DNA of 64,000 bases from NCBI RefSeq assembly GCF_001651875.1, contig NZ_LNQB01000099.1:48618-112617 (forward strand). The letters are read 5' to 3'. A program made the translations under genes and the position numbers. Shown piece by piece: positions 27,776 to 37,232 of this stretch. Under the pieces are notes generated by a model. It ran no database searches and was not told the origin of the DNA. It was given only the letters and a program-made list of their open reading frames with translations. The stretch's first letter is position 1; every line of letters begins with the position of its first letter. The DNA comes from Sinorhizobium saheli (GTDB taxonomy: Bacteria > Pseudomonadota > Alphaproteobacteria > Rhizobiales > Rhizobiaceae).

Positions 27776-27833
27776 CGCGAGTCCCTTCGCCCCGCCTGCG
27801 GGGAGAAGGTGGCCGGCAGGCCGGATGAGGGGC
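27776..27833. repeat. RIME-like half element next to repeat copy 1
   Basis: GCGAGTCCCTTCGCCCCGC, palindrome loop, GGGGAGAAGGTGGCCGGCAG and GCCGGATGAGGGG: the inverted form of the element at 15828. It is followed after eight bases by the ~100-bp stop-codon repeat, giving a composite. Confidence 0.7.
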
Positions 27834-27841
27834 CAAAACGC

Positions 27842-27944
27842 CTGGAGCGGATGCGCTCACATGCGTTCGCGCCACCGCTTTATCTGCTTGTTTTTACCGC
27901 ATCTGTGCGACGTCAGGTGATTCCACCTGGCTGCGAAATGCTAG
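27842..27944. repeat. ~100-bp stop-codon repeat, copy 1
   Basis: Reads CTGGAGCGGATGCGCTCAC at one end and CACCTGGCTGCGAAATGCTAG at the other, with GTTCGCGCCACCGC and TGTGCGACGTCAGGTGATTC between them. The right-end CTAG supplies the stop codon of emrB (minus strand, TAG 27943-27941). Three other copies are at 37233, 44750 and 57694. Confidence 0.85.
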
Positions 27945-29530
27945 TGCCCGCCGCCTTCGGGGCCGGCGCCCTGCGGCTTGCTGATCATCAGCACGCCGAG
28001 GATCATCGCCAGGAACAGCGCGGTCAAGAGCACGAACACGTCGCTGAAGGACATGATCGACGCCTGCTGCTGAGCCATTGCCGCCAGTTGCTTGACGGCG
28101 GCGGTCGCTCCGTCGAGGCCGTGGGCGGTGAAGTTCGCGGCCATGGTGTCGAGCCGCTCGACCGCCTCCGGGTTCCCCCATTGGACGTGCTCGGCAAGGC
28201 GGGCGTAGTGGAAATCCTGGCGCTGCGTCAGGATCGTGTTGATGATCGCGAGACCGACGGCGCCGCCGAGATTGCGGGTGAGGTTGTAGAGGCCCGAGGC
28301 ATTGCGGATGCGCGCCGGCGGCAGCGTACCGAGCGCGATGTTGTTGATCGGCACCATGCACAGCATCAGCGAGCAGCCACGCAGGATCTGCGGCACGAAC
28401 AGTTCCCAGAAGTCCCAGTCCGCCGTCAGTTCGCCCATCATCCAGGTGCCTGCGGCAAAGCCGCCGAAACCGATCGTCATCATCACGCGCGGATCGAGAC
28501 GGCCGGCGAGAAAGCCCGCGACCGGTGCCGTGAGGAACATGGCGAGGCCCGAGACGAACATGGTCTCGCCGATCATCAGCGCATCGTAGCCGCGGATGCG
28601 CCCGAGATAGAGCGGGTAGAGATAGGTAAGCCCATAGAGCCCGATGCCCATGACGAAGGAGAACAGCGAGCCGAAGGTGAAGTTGCGATTGGCGAAGGCC
28701 TTGAGGTCCACCACCGGAAACTCGACCGTGAACGCCCGATAGAAGAACACGATCGCCGCGAGCGCGGAGGCAACCGCCCCGATGACGATGTGCTCGTCAT
28801 TGAACCAGTCGTTCGCGTTTCCCTCCTCGAGCACGTATTCGAGCGCTCCGAGAAAGATCGCCATGGAGAACAGGCCCCACCAGTCGAACTTCTTGATGAG
28901 CCCGAGTTCCGGCTTGTCGAAGTCGATGAAGGTCCAGGTCAGCGTCGCGACGATGATGCCGGGAATGACGTTGACGAGGAACAGCCAGTGCCAGGAGAAG
29001 GCGTGGCTGAGATAGCCGCCGACCGTCGGGCCGATGGTCGGCGCGAGCGTCGCGATGAGGCCGATGATCGGCGAAACGACGTTGCGCTTCGACGGCGGAA
29101 AGATCGTGAAGGCGGCGGCGAAGACCGACGGAATCATGCCGCCGCCGATGAAGCCCTGGATCGCCCGGTAGACGATCATCTGGTCGATATTGGTGGCAGT
29201 GGCGGCAAGCGCGCTGGAGGCGGTGAAGCCGGCGGCCGCGACGGAAAAGAGCACCCGGGTGGAGACGATGCGTGCAAGCGTCCCCGAGAGCGGGATCATG
29301 ATGACCTCGGCGATCAGATAGGCGGTCTGCACCCAGGGGATCTCGTCCGATCCGGCAGACAGGCCCGCCTGGATCTCGGCAAGCGAGGCCGAGACGATCT
29401 GGATGTCGAGGATCGCCATGAACATGCCGACGACCATCGCGAAGAAGGCGATGAGCCGGCGCGGGTCCATCCGCTCTTCGGTGTGGGAGGAGCTCGGCGC
29501 GATTGCGCCCGCCGTTGCCGTTGCGGCCAT
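27941..29530 (-). CDS. emrB: EmrB-type multidrug efflux MFS transporter (DHA2, 14 helices)
   Basis: 529 residues. It exports hydrophobic drugs and plant phenolics with proton entry and works with EmrA. Motif: MFMAILDIQIVSASLAEIQAGLSAGSDEIPWVQTAYLIAEVIMIPLSG, the DHA2 helix-1 signature; about 14 membrane helices, and a periplasmic loop near the end (QWGNPEAVERLDTMAANF). ATG 29530 is chosen because AGGAG lies eight bases upstream; a GTG three codons earlier overlaps that site. In S. meliloti the homologous pair is flavonoid-inducible. The stop codon is provided by an intergenic repeat. Confidence 0.9.
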   Translation of the reverse strand: MAATATAGAIAPSSSHTEERMDPRRLIAFFAMVVGMFMAILDIQIVSASLAEIQAGLSAGSDEIPWVQTAYLIAEVIMIPLSGTLARIVSTRVLFSVAAAGFTASSALAATATNIDQMIVYRAIQGFIGGGMIPSVFAAAFTIFPPSKRNVVSPIIGLIATLAPTIGPTVGGYLSHAFSWHWLFLVNVIPGIIVATLTWTFIDFDKPELGLIKKFDWWGLFSMAIFLGALEYVLEEGNANDWFNDEHIVIGAVASALAAIVFFYRAFTVEFPVVDLKAFANRNFTFGSLFSFVMGIGLYGLTYLYPLYLGRIRGYDALMIGETMFVSGLAMFLTAPVAGFLAGRLDPRVMMTIGFGGFAAGTWMMGELTADWDFWELFVPQILRGCSLMLCMVPINNIALGTLPPARIRNASGLYNLTRNLGGAVGLAIINTILTQRQDFHYARLAEHVQWGNPEAVERLDTMAANFTAHGLDGATAAVKQLAAMAQQQASIMSFSDVFVLLTALFLAMILGVLMISKPQGAGPEGGGH

Positions 29531-29564
29531 GTCCGCCACTCCTGATCGCCCGAGGCGGGTCCTG

Positions 29565-30779
29565 TTACTGCGCCGCGGCGAGCGTCGACTGTTCCGGTGC
29601 GGTGCGGGTGTCGACGTCGACGACGACGCTCAAGCCGGCCCTCAGATGCCCTTCCGCCAGTACCTTCGGCGGAAGCGTGATGCGGACCGGCACGCGCTGC
29701 GTGACCTTGGTGAAGTTGCCGGTGGCGTTTTCCGCCGGCAGCAGCGAGAAGACCGAGCCGGAGGCCGGCGCGATCGATGCGACGGTGCCTTCGATCGGAT
29801 GATCCTCATAGGCATCGACATGGATCTGGACCTTGGAGCCTGGAACCAGATGCGCGATCTGCGTCTCCTTGAAATTGGCGTCGATGTAGAGCTGGCTGAC
29901 CGGCACGAGGGCGGCAAGGCGCTGGCCGGGCGATACGAGATCGCCGACCTGGACCGCGACATTGCCGATGACGCCGTCATAGGGCGCCCGCAGCACCGTG
30001 AAGCCGAGATCGCGGTTCGCCTTGTCGCGCGCAAGCTCGAGCGAGCGGATCGCGCTCTCCGCCTCCGTCCGTTGCGCCTCCAGCACGGTGATGTTCGACC
30101 GGGCCGCGGCGATGTTGGCCTCGGCGCCGGCGAGGTTCGCGCGCGCCTGGTCGAGCGCCACCTCAGCGCTGTCGCGCGAGGCGTCCGTGCCGAAGGCCTT
30201 CGACTGAAGGTCGCTGGCGCGCTTCTGCGTGAGCTCCGCACCGCGGACGGTCGCCTCATAGGCCTCCTTCTGCGCCTCGGCCTGGGTGAGGCTCGCCTTC
30301 GCCCCGGCGATCTGCGCGTCGAAGCGGCTGAGCGCCAGCTTCTGCGTGGCGATCTGTGCCTCCGCCTGTTCGGCCGCGATGCGATAGTCGCCGTCCTCGA
30401 GGGTGACGAGCGGGTCGCCGGCCTTCACCTGCTGGTTGGCGACGACGTCGACCTTGGCGACATAGCCCGAGACCTTCGGCGAGATGGTGGCGATGTCGCC
30501 CTCGATATAAGCGTCGTCGGTCGACACCATGAACCGGCCGTTGGTCCACCAGTCGTAGCCGTACCAGCCGGCGGCACTCAGGAGCGCCAGCCCGAGAACG
30601 GGAAGGATCGGCTTGCGGCGCTTCTTCTGCGGGGCGGCGACGTCCGCCGCCGCAGGTTCCGCAACCGCGGGTGCCTCGTCCGTCGGGCTTCTCGCTTCCG
30701 TCCTTGGAACGTCCACGACTTCGAAGTCGTTATCGACAGGACGGACACGAGCGGCGCTGGAGGTGCTGGTGTGGGACAT
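29565..30779 (-). CDS. emrA: EmrA-type membrane fusion protein (HlyD family)
   Basis: 404 residues. A cytoplasmic N-terminus of about 65 residues, rich in Ala and Pro, is followed by one membrane helix (PILPVLGLALLSAAGWYGYDW). The first lipoyl half GRFMVSTDDAYIEGDIATISPKVSGYVAKVDV comes next, then a long coiled coil (about 130-250), and the second lipoyl half TVLRAPYDGVIGNVAVQVGDLVSPGQ. It bridges EmrB to an outer-membrane channel, none of which is encoded here. emrB follows after 34 bp. Promoter shared head-to-head with emrR. Confidence 0.92.
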   Translation of the reverse strand: MSHTSTSSAARVRPVDNDFEVVDVPRTEARSPTDEAPAVAEPAAADVAAPQKKRRKPILPVLGLALLSAAGWYGYDWWTNGRFMVSTDDAYIEGDIATISPKVSGYVAKVDVVANQQVKAGDPLVTLEDGDYRIAAEQAEAQIATQKLALSRFDAQIAGAKASLTQAEAQKEAYEATVRGAELTQKRASDLQSKAFGTDASRDSAEVALDQARANLAGAEANIAAARSNITVLEAQRTEAESAIRSLELARDKANRDLGFTVLRAPYDGVIGNVAVQVGDLVSPGQRLAALVPVSQLYIDANFKETQIAHLVPGSKVQIHVDAYEDHPIEGTVASIAPASGSVFSLLPAENATGNFTKVTQRVPVRITLPPKVLAEGHLRAGLSVVVDVDTRTAPEQSTLAAAQ

Positions 30780-30815
30780 GGGATACCGTTTCGGGTTAAA
30801 TTAGTAGATTGAACT

Positions 30816-30894
30816 GAACCGTTCGGTTCGATTGCCCTTGACGTAATCCCTTTTGCGTCGCATATCAAGAGGCAATCGAACCGGTCAGTTCGAT
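30816..30894. promoter_or_regulatory. emrA-emrR control region: promoter between two EmrR-type operators
   Basis: GAACCGTTCGGTTC (30816-30829) and an element with arms AATCGAAC and GTTCGATT (about 30873-30894) share the words CGAACCG and CAGTTC in opposite order. Between them lies a near-consensus plus-strand promoter, TTGACG (30838-30843), 17 bases, CATATC (30861-30866). The minus strand of the same DNA offers TTGATA-N17-TACGTC for emrA. TetR repressors typically bind such sites. Confidence 0.7.
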
Positions 30895-31046
30895 TTGTCG
30901 ATCACGATCATGATTTGATCGAACAAGGGGATTAACGCGGCCCCTCCCCTCGCGCCCCCTTGCTTTTTGTTAAAATCGATCGCGTTTATGATCCGGAGGG
31001 TAGGCTTCCTTTGATGCGATCAAAGAGTGGAAATGTCCGGGCGGCC

Positions 31047-31730
31047 ATGACGTCAGTGAAAAGCGCGGCGCAGGAAAAGACCCTGCAGGATCAGGAGCAG
31101 CATTCCTCTGGCGGACGGCGCGCCGCCGGTGAGGATCCGGTGAAGCGCGAGCAGATCCTCGAGGGCGCCAAGCGCGTCTTCATGCGCAGCAATTTCGATG
31201 CGGCCAGCATGAACGACATCACGCGTGAGGCCGGCGTGTCGAAGGGCACCCTCTACGTCTATTTCGAGAACAAGGAAGACCTGTTCGAGGCGCTCATCGC
31301 CCGCGAGCGCAACCGCATCGTCAGCAGCATCAAGCAGTCGCTGAACGACGTCGAGCCGATCGAGGAAGCACTTCACGATTTCGCCGTCACGCTCGTGACC
31401 AGTATCACCTCCGACTACACGATCCGCGCCATGCGCACCGTGCTCGGCGTGATCGACCGCATGCCGAAGCTCGCGCAACGGTTTTTCCTGGCGACGCCGG
31501 AAAACGGCTACACGGTGCTCAAGGCCTATCTCGAGCAACGGGTGGCGGCAGGCACGCTCTCGATCGAGGATACGGAACTGGCGGCGAAGCAATTCATCGA
31601 GCTCTGCATGGCCGGGCTCTTCAAGGGCCGGCTGTTCGGCATGTGCGACGCGGTGCCGGCCGCACAGATCGAAAAGAACGTGCGCTCCGCCATCCGCGTC
31701 TTCATGGCCGCCTACGGGCCCGCGCGCTGA
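31047..31730 (+). CDS. emrR: TetR-family repressor of emrAB
   Basis: 227 residues from ATG 31047; ATG 31014 is an alternative and the ribosome site is weak for both. The helix-turn-helix is QILEGAKRVFMRSNFDAASMNDITREAGVSKGTLYVYFENKEDLFEAL. The rest is the ligand-binding core with a TetR_C AefR-like pattern (TIRAMRTVLGVIDRMPKLAQRFF). It is divergent from emrA and downstream of a promoter flanked by two palindromes. In S. meliloti the counterpart is EmrR, released by luteolin-type flavonoids; the assignment here rests on synteny and family. Confidence 0.88.
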   Translation: MTSVKSAAQEKTLQDQEQHSSGGRRAAGEDPVKREQILEGAKRVFMRSNFDAASMNDITREAGVSKGTLYVYFENKEDLFEALIARERNRIVSSIKQSLNDVEPIEEALHDFAVTLVTSITSDYTIRAMRTVLGVIDRMPKLAQRFFLATPENGYTVLKAYLEQRVAAGTLSIEDTELAAKQFIELCMAGLFKGRLFGMCDAVPAAQIEKNVRSAIRVFMAAYGPAR

Positions 31731-31913
31731 ATCGGAACCGACGGCGTGGCGGTACCCCCGCCGCGTCGGAACTCCTGACGCCGGGAAAGCCCGAGGATCC
31801 ACGTGCAGGAATTCGGCGATGCGCAGCGCTATGTCTCTGTAATCGAGCAACGGCGATCAAACGCGTCCGCCTCGAAGCTCGTATCAGCTGGTTCGCCACC
31901 ACGGGAGTACGGA

Positions 31914-32753
31914 ATGAGTGCCATCGGACGCGCGATCTGGTTCATTGAAAGCCATTTCGCCAGAGATATTTCGCTGGAGCAGATTGCCGATGCCGCCGGG
32001 CTGTCGCGCTATCATTTGTCGCGCGTCTTCGGCCTTGCGACCGGTCGTTCGATCAGCGCCTATATTCGCGGGCGCCGACTGAGCGGGGCGGCACTCCTCC
32101 TCGCCGACGGCGACTCGACCATTCTCGAGGTGGCCCTCGATGCCGGCTACGGCTCGCACGAGGCCTTCACCCGTGCCTTTCGCGAGCAATTCGGCGTGAC
32201 GCCGGACTCCATCCGCAAGCAAGGGCATGTTCGCAACATCGAGCTGATGGAGCCCATCAGAATGGACGACACGCGCAACCTGAAAATCGACCCGCCCCGT
32301 TTCGAGGACGGCCCCGCGCTCCTGCTTGCCGGGCTTGAGGAGACCTACGCCTATAATCGCACGGAGGGCATCCCCTCCCTCTGGCAGCGCTTCAACACCC
32401 ACTTCGGCAATATTCCGGGCCAACGCGGCGACGTCGCCTACGGCGTCTGCAGCCAGGCGGATGCGGCAGCCGGGAGCTTCCGATACATGGCCGCCGTCGA
32501 AGTCGAGGATGCGGATTCGCTGCCGAACGGATTTTCGACGTTGAAGCTGCCGAAGCAGCGCTACGCGGTGTTCCTGCACCGAGGCCATATCTCGGCGATT
32601 TCCGTGACGGCGCAGCACATCTTCGGATCGTGGCTTCCGCAATCCGGCCTCGAGCACGGCCAGACGCCCGACCTCATCGAGCGCTACGACGACCGGTTCG
32701 ACCCGGAGTCGGGGATGGGCGTCGTCGAGCTGTGGATCCCCATAAAAGAGTGA
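31914..32753 (+). CDS. AraC-family regulator with GyrI-like effector domain
   Basis: 279 residues. Two helix-turn-helix motifs come first (LEQIADAAGLSRYHLSRVFGLATGRSISAYIRGRRLSGAALLL and ILEVALDAGYGSHEAFTRAFREQFGVTPDSIRK), the Rob/SoxS-like arrangement. A C-terminal effector-binding domain of the GyrI/BmrR type follows (PALLLAGLEETYAYNRTEGIPSLWQRFNTHFG ... VELWIPIKE). ATG 31914 follows GGGAGTACGGA. Such proteins usually sense hydrophobic cations or drugs, which fits the neighbouring efflux genes, but its targets are unknown. Confidence 0.87.
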   Translation: MSAIGRAIWFIESHFARDISLEQIADAAGLSRYHLSRVFGLATGRSISAYIRGRRLSGAALLLADGDSTILEVALDAGYGSHEAFTRAFREQFGVTPDSIRKQGHVRNIELMEPIRMDDTRNLKIDPPRFEDGPALLLAGLEETYAYNRTEGIPSLWQRFNTHFGNIPGQRGDVAYGVCSQADAAAGSFRYMAAVEVEDADSLPNGFSTLKLPKQRYAVFLHRGHISAISVTAQHIFGSWLPQSGLEHGQTPDLIERYDDRFDPESGMGVVELWIPIKE

Positions 32754-32768
32754 CGCTCGACGCCGCAA

Positions 32769-32793
32769 CGCCGCCGCGAAAGATGCGGCGGCG
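32769..32793 (+). terminator. Hairpin after the AraC gene
   Basis: CGCCGCCGC, loop gaaagat, GCGGCGGCG: a 9-bp GC stem 16 bp after the stop codon, followed by CTT only. A weak intrinsic terminator at best. Confidence 0.5.
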
Positions 32794-32900
32794 CTTGCGA
32801 CTTTCACAACTATCCCTAAATACTGCGGCGATCTTGCGCGACGACGCGCCCGGAGCGAATCCCCGCTCTGTTTACGGTTTAGGAAAGGAAAAGATCGCCG

Positions 32901-33656
32901 ATGCAGGAAATCCTCACGCTTGCCCAAAGCCCCGAGGCTTGGATCGCCCTGATCACCCTCGTCGTCATGGAAGTCGTGCTCGGCATCGACAACCTGATCT
33001 TCATTTCGATCCTCACCAACAAACTGCCTGCCGAACATCGCGTCGGCGCCCGCCGCATCGGCATCGGCCTCGCGCTGATCATGCGCCTGGCGCTGCTCGG
33101 CACCATCGCCTGGATCGTGCAGCTGACCCAGCCGGTCTTCGAGGCCTTCGGCCATGGCTTTTCCTGGAAGGACATGATCTTGATTGCCGGCGGCCTCTTC
33201 CTCGTCTGGAAGGCGACGAAGGAAATCCATCACAATGTCGATCCCGCCGATCACGAAGGGGATTTTCTCGCGAGTTCGGCGATCAGCGGTTTCACCGCCG
33301 CCATCGGCCAGATCCTGCTGCTCGACCTCGTCTTCTCCGTCGACAGCATCATCACCGCCGTCGGCATGACGCCGCACCTGCCGATCATGGTCGCTGCGGT
33401 CGTGATTGCCGTCACCGTCATGCTGGTCGCGGCGACCCCGCTTGCCAATTTCATCGAGCGCAACCCGACAATCGTGATGCTGGCACTCGCCTTCCTCCTG
33501 ATGATCGGCACGACGCTGATCGCCGAAGGCATGGGCTTCCACGTGCCGAAGGGCTACGTCTATGCCGCGATGGCCTTCTCGGCCCTGGTGGAGGGGCTCA
33601 ACATGATGGCCCGCAACGCGCGCCTGAAGAGGCAGCGGGCAAAGAAGCTGCATTGA
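32901..33656 (+). CDS. TerC-family integral membrane protein
   Basis: 251 residues, seven or eight membrane helices. Family signatures are [23 protein letters not shown] (about 21-43) and [19 protein letters not shown] (about 138-156), each with the conserved intramembrane Asp (GIDN, SVDS). TerC/Alx-type proteins move manganese or other divalent metals, or load metals onto exported enzymes. A start with AGGAAAGG upstream is at ATG 32901. No yybP-ykoY riboswitch was found in the 147-bp upstream gap. Confidence 0.9.
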   Translation: MQEILTLAQSPEAWIALITLVVMEVVLGIDNLIFISILTNKLPAEHRVGARRIGIGLALIMRLALLGTIAWIVQLTQPVFEAFGHGFSWKDMILIAGGLFLVWKATKEIHHNVDPADHEGDFLASSAISGFTAAIGQILLLDLVFSVDSIITAVGMTPHLPIMVAAVVIAVTVMLVAATPLANFIERNPTIVMLALAFLLMIGTTLIAEGMGFHVPKGYVYAAMAFSALVEGLNMMARNARLKRQRAKKLH

Positions 33657-33687
33657 GTTGGCACCCGGCTCGGTCCGGCTCGCCGAA

Positions 33688-33715
33688 AGGCCCGCATTCG
33701 CCGGAATGCGGGCCT
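33688..33715 (+). terminator. Intrinsic terminator-like hairpin after terC-type gene
   Basis: AGGCCCGCATTC, loop GCCG, GAATGCGGGCCT: a perfect 12-bp stem 31 bp after the stop codon. It is preceded by AA and followed by CTGCT, so the U-tract is poor. Confidence 0.6.
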
Positions 33716-34110
33716 CTGCTGCGGGAGGCAGGCGAGGATGCGAGGCCCGGACGGGTCAGGAGCTCGGCTGCCGTTTCGTTGGCCGCGGGAAGAAACCGGA
33801 AAAATCCCCGCGTTCTCCATGTCCGTCGCGTCCGGTTGTCACGAGCCGCATCCTCGGACCGGATAACGCGCCGCCCGCCGCGAGCGTTCCAAGGCGCAAC
33901 CGCATCCCGATGCTTCGGCAAAGGCGCGTCTCTTCCGCTTTCCGTTGACATGCGGGGCTTTCTATGGTCTCACCCCTGCCGACTGGAATTGCCCGCCGAT
34001 ACCGCTGAAGCGGCGCCCTTGCGGGCCTTTCCTTCCCATAAAATGCGCGCCCGTATGCTGGAGGGCAGTCCGGCAAGGGCCCCAAAGCACGTCAAGACGG
34101 GCAACGAACC
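33716..34110. other. Gene-free region upstream of gltX
   Basis: 395 bp without a credible ORF or recognised RNA. TTGACATGCGGGGCTTTCTA near 33945 contains a good -35 hexamer for gltX, but no matching -10 at the normal distance was seen. Confidence 0.45.
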
Positions 34111-35568
34111 ATGGCAGATTCTGCAGTCCGGGTGCGTATCGCACCTTCCCCCACCGGCGAACCGCATGTCGGCACCGCCTATATCGCGTTGTTCAACTAT
34201 CTCTTCGCCAGGAAGCACGGCGGCGAATTCATCCTGCGCATCGAGGATACCGACGCGACGCGCTCGACGCCGGAATTCGAGAAGAAGGTGCTCGACGCGC
34301 TGAAGTGGTGCGGACTGAAATGGTCCGAAGGCCCCGACATCGGCGGCCCCTACGGGCCCTATCGCCAGAGCGACCGCAAGGACATCTACAAGCCCTTTGT
34401 CGAGAAGATCGTCGAGAACGGCCACGGCTTCCGCTGCTTCTGCACGCCCGAGCGGCTGGAACAGATGCGCGAGGCGCAGCGCGCCGCCGGCAAGCCGCCG
34501 AAATATGACGGGCTGTGCCTGAGCCTCTCCGCCGAGGAAGTGACGTCGCGCGCCGCCGCCGGCGAGCCGCATGTGGTGCGGATGAAGATCCCGACCGAGG
34601 GCTCGTGCAAGTTCCACGACGGCGTCTATGGCGATGTCGAGATCCCGTGGGAAGCGGTCGACATGCAGGTGCTCCTGAAGGCCGACGGCATGCCGACCTA
34701 CCACATGGCGAACGTCGTCGACGACCACCTGATGAAGATCACCCATGTCGCGCGCGGCGAGGAATGGCTCGCCTCCGTGCCGAAGCACATCCTGATCTAC
34801 CAGTATCTCGGCCTCGAGCCGCCGAAGTTCATGCACCTGTCGCTGATGCGCAATGCCGACAAGTCGAAACTGTCGAAGCGCAAGAACCCGACCTCGATCT
34901 CCTATTACACGGCGCTCGGCTACCTGCCGGAAGCGCTGATGAATTTCCTCGGCCTGTTCTTCATCCAGATCGCCGAGGGCGAGGAGCTCCTGACGATGGA
35001 CGAGCTCGCGGAAAAGTTCGATCCGGAGAACCTGTCGAAGGCCGGCGCCATCTTCGACATCCAGAAGCTCGACTGGCTGAACGCCCGCTGGATCCGCGAG
35101 AAGCTTTCGGAAGACGAATTCGCCGCACGCGTCATCGCCTGGGCGTCGGAGAACGACCGCCTCAAGGAGGGCCTCAAGCTCTCGCAGTCGCGCATCTCGA
35201 AGCTCGGCGAACTTCCGGACCTCGGCGCCTTCCTCTTCAAGTCGGACCTGGGCCTGCAGCCCGCCGCCTTCGCCGGGGTGAAGGCATCTCCCGAGGAGAT
35301 GCTCGAGATCCTCAACACCGTTCAGCCGGATCTCGAAAAGATCTTCGAGTGGAACAAGGAATCGATCGAAGCGGAGTTGCGCGCAAGCGCCGAGCGGATG
35401 GGCAGGAAGCTGAAAGCCGTCGTCGGCCCGCTCTTCGTTGCCGTCTCCGGCTCGCAGCGCTCGCTGCCGCTGTTCGATTCGATGGAACTGCTCGGCCGCT
35501 CCGTCGTGCGCCAGCGGCTGAAGGTGGCCGCGCAGGTGGTCGCCTCCATGGTTGGCAGCGGAAAGTAA
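34111..35568 (+). CDS. gltX: Glutamyl-tRNA synthetase
   Basis: 485 residues, class I. It charges tRNA with glutamate; in alphaproteobacteria it also charges tRNA-Gln, later fixed by GatCAB. HIGH-type motif SPTGEPHVGTAY (12-23), KMSKS equivalent SKLSKRKNPTS (about 250-260), and the C-terminal helical anticodon domain are present. Rhizobia often have two gltX copies, and this one is followed directly by lysS. ATG 34111 lies after a poor ribosome site (GGGCAACGAACC). Confidence 0.94.
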   Translation: MADSAVRVRIAPSPTGEPHVGTAYIALFNYLFARKHGGEFILRIEDTDATRSTPEFEKKVLDALKWCGLKWSEGPDIGGPYGPYRQSDRKDIYKPFVEKIVENGHGFRCFCTPERLEQMREAQRAAGKPPKYDGLCLSLSAEEVTSRAAAGEPHVVRMKIPTEGSCKFHDGVYGDVEIPWEAVDMQVLLKADGMPTYHMANVVDDHLMKITHVARGEEWLASVPKHILIYQYLGLEPPKFMHLSLMRNADKSKLSKRKNPTSISYYTALGYLPEALMNFLGLFFIQIAEGEELLTMDELAEKFDPENLSKAGAIFDIQKLDWLNARWIREKLSEDEFAARVIAWASENDRLKEGLKLSQSRISKLGELPDLGAFLFKSDLGLQPAAFAGVKASPEEMLEILNTVQPDLEKIFEWNKESIEAELRASAERMGRKLKAVVGPLFVAVSGSQRSLPLFDSMELLGRSVVRQRLKVAAQVVASMVGSGK

Positions 35569-35579
35569 GGACGATACCG

Positions 35580-37076
35580 ATGAACGAGAAGACAACCACC
35601 GCCGGCCTTTCCTCCGACGCGACGGAAGTGCGCGCCCAGAAGCTCGACCTCCTGCGCGAGCAGATCGGCGACGTCTATCCCGCGCATTTCCACCGCACGA
35701 TCACCAATGCCGAACTCGCCGAGAAATACGCCGGGCTCGAGCCGGATACCGACAGCGGCGAGACCGTGACGGTTGCCGGCCGCGTGCATTCCTCGCGCAA
35801 TTCCGGCATGTTCATGGACATCCATGACGCCTCCGGCAAGATCCAGATCTTCTCGCACAAGGACACGACGCCGGAAGAGGCACGCGCGCTCCTGCCGATG
35901 ATCGACCTCGGCGACATCATCGGCGTCACCGGCGAGGTGCGCCGCACCAAGCGCGGCGAACTGACCGTGAACGCCAAGGCAATCACCATGCTCTGCAAGT
36001 CGCTCCTGCCGATGCCGGAGAAGTATCACGGGCTTGCCGACGTCGAGACGCGCTATCGCAAGCGCTATCTCGACATCATGGTCAACGAGGAATCGAAGCT
36101 GCGCTTCCAGCAGCGGAGCCGCATCGTCTCCGGCATTCGCCGCTTCCTCGAGGACGAAGGCTTCATGGAGGTGGAAACGCCGATGCTGCAGCCGATCTAC
36201 GGCGGCGCTACGGCCGAACCCTTCAAGACCCATCACAACACGCTGAAGCTCGACATGTACCTGCGCATCGCGCCCGAGCTTTATTTGAAGCGGGTACTGG
36301 TGTCGGGCCTCACCGACAAGGTCTTCGAGATCAACCGCAACTTCCGCAACGAAGGCGTCTCCACCCGGCACAACCCTGAATTCACTATGATGGAGTGCTA
36401 CTGGGCCTATGCCGACTACGAGGACATGATGGGCCTCGTCGAACGCATGTTCGAGAGCCTGGCGCAGGCGGTCCACGGCAAGACCGAGTTCGAGTTCGGC
36501 GACAAGCAGCTCTCCTTCAAGGGCCCGTTCCCGCGCGTCTCGATGCCGGCCGCCGTCAAGGCGGCGATCGGGGTCGATTTCCTGGCGATCAAGACGGACG
36601 AGGAAGCCCGCGAGGCCGCCCGCAATGCCGGCATCGAGGTCGAGAAGGACATGACCTGGGGCGAAGTCCTCGCCTTCATCTTCGAGGAGAAGGTCGAGGC
36701 GACGCTGATCCAGCCCGCCCACGTCATCCATTTCCCGAAAGACATCTCGCCCTTCGCCAAGGAGGTCCCCGGTGAGCCGCGGCTCGTCGAGCGCTTCGAG
36801 ACCTATTGCAACGGCTGGGAGATCGGCAACGCCTTTTCCGAGCTTAACGACCCGGTCGAGCAGCGCGCCCGCATGGTCGAGCAAATGGAGCAGGCCCACG
36901 CCCGCGGCGAGAAGGAAAAGACGCTGGACGAGGACTTCCTCGACGCCATGGACCAGGGCATGCCGCCCGCCGGCGGCCTCGGCATCGGCGTCGACCGGCT
37001 GATCATGCTCCTCACCAACTCGCCGTCGATCCGCGACGTCATCCTCTTCCCGGCGCGGCGCCACAAGGCTGATTGA
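35580..37076 (+). CDS. lysS: Lysyl-tRNA synthetase, class II
   Basis: 498 residues from ATG 35580 (AAGGA eight bases upstream). OB-fold anticodon domain: VTVAGRVHSSRNSGMFMDIHDASGKIQIF. Class II motifs: motif 1 around FLEDEGFMEVETPMLQPIYGGATAEPF, motif 2 FEINRNFRNEGVSTRHNPEFTMMECYWAY, motif 3 GLGIGVDRLIMLLTNSPSIRDVILFP. It is a class II enzyme, whereas many alphaproteobacteria use class I LysRS. Eleven bases separate it from gltX, so they form one operon. Confidence 0.95.
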   Translation: MNEKTTTAGLSSDATEVRAQKLDLLREQIGDVYPAHFHRTITNAELAEKYAGLEPDTDSGETVTVAGRVHSSRNSGMFMDIHDASGKIQIFSHKDTTPEEARALLPMIDLGDIIGVTGEVRRTKRGELTVNAKAITMLCKSLLPMPEKYHGLADVETRYRKRYLDIMVNEESKLRFQQRSRIVSGIRRFLEDEGFMEVETPMLQPIYGGATAEPFKTHHNTLKLDMYLRIAPELYLKRVLVSGLTDKVFEINRNFRNEGVSTRHNPEFTMMECYWAYADYEDMMGLVERMFESLAQAVHGKTEFEFGDKQLSFKGPFPRVSMPAAVKAAIGVDFLAIKTDEEAREAARNAGIEVEKDMTWGEVLAFIFEEKVEATLIQPAHVIHFPKDISPFAKEVPGEPRLVERFETYCNGWEIGNAFSELNDPVEQRARMVEQMEQAHARGEKEKTLDEDFLDAMDQGMPPAGGLGIGVDRLIMLLTNSPSIRDVILFPARRHKAD

Positions 37077-37126
37077 GCCGACGGACAGGGCCGCACGCAC
37101 TTGTCCGCCCCTCCGCGTGAAATTCA

Positions 37127-37147
37127 CCCCTCCCCGCAAGGGAGGGG
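37127..37147. repeat. Short palindrome CCCCTCCC..GGGAGGGG
   Basis: An 8-bp stem with loop cgcaa. It belongs to the same GC-rich intergenic family as 39109-39263 and lies 50 bp after lysS, where it could end transcription. Confidence 0.55.
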
Positions 37148-37232
37148 CTGCTTGGCCGCTCCCTATTCGCCTCACATTGGAGGTTTGCGCCAGGCGCAAG
37201 GGGTGGATTTGACAGGCGACCGCAGCACGCAT

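Noticed and set aside
32754..32900. yybP-ykoY manganese riboswitch upstream of the TerC gene
   Set aside because: The short gap has a terminator-like hairpin and a GAGCG/CGCTC stem but not the conserved loops of that riboswitch.
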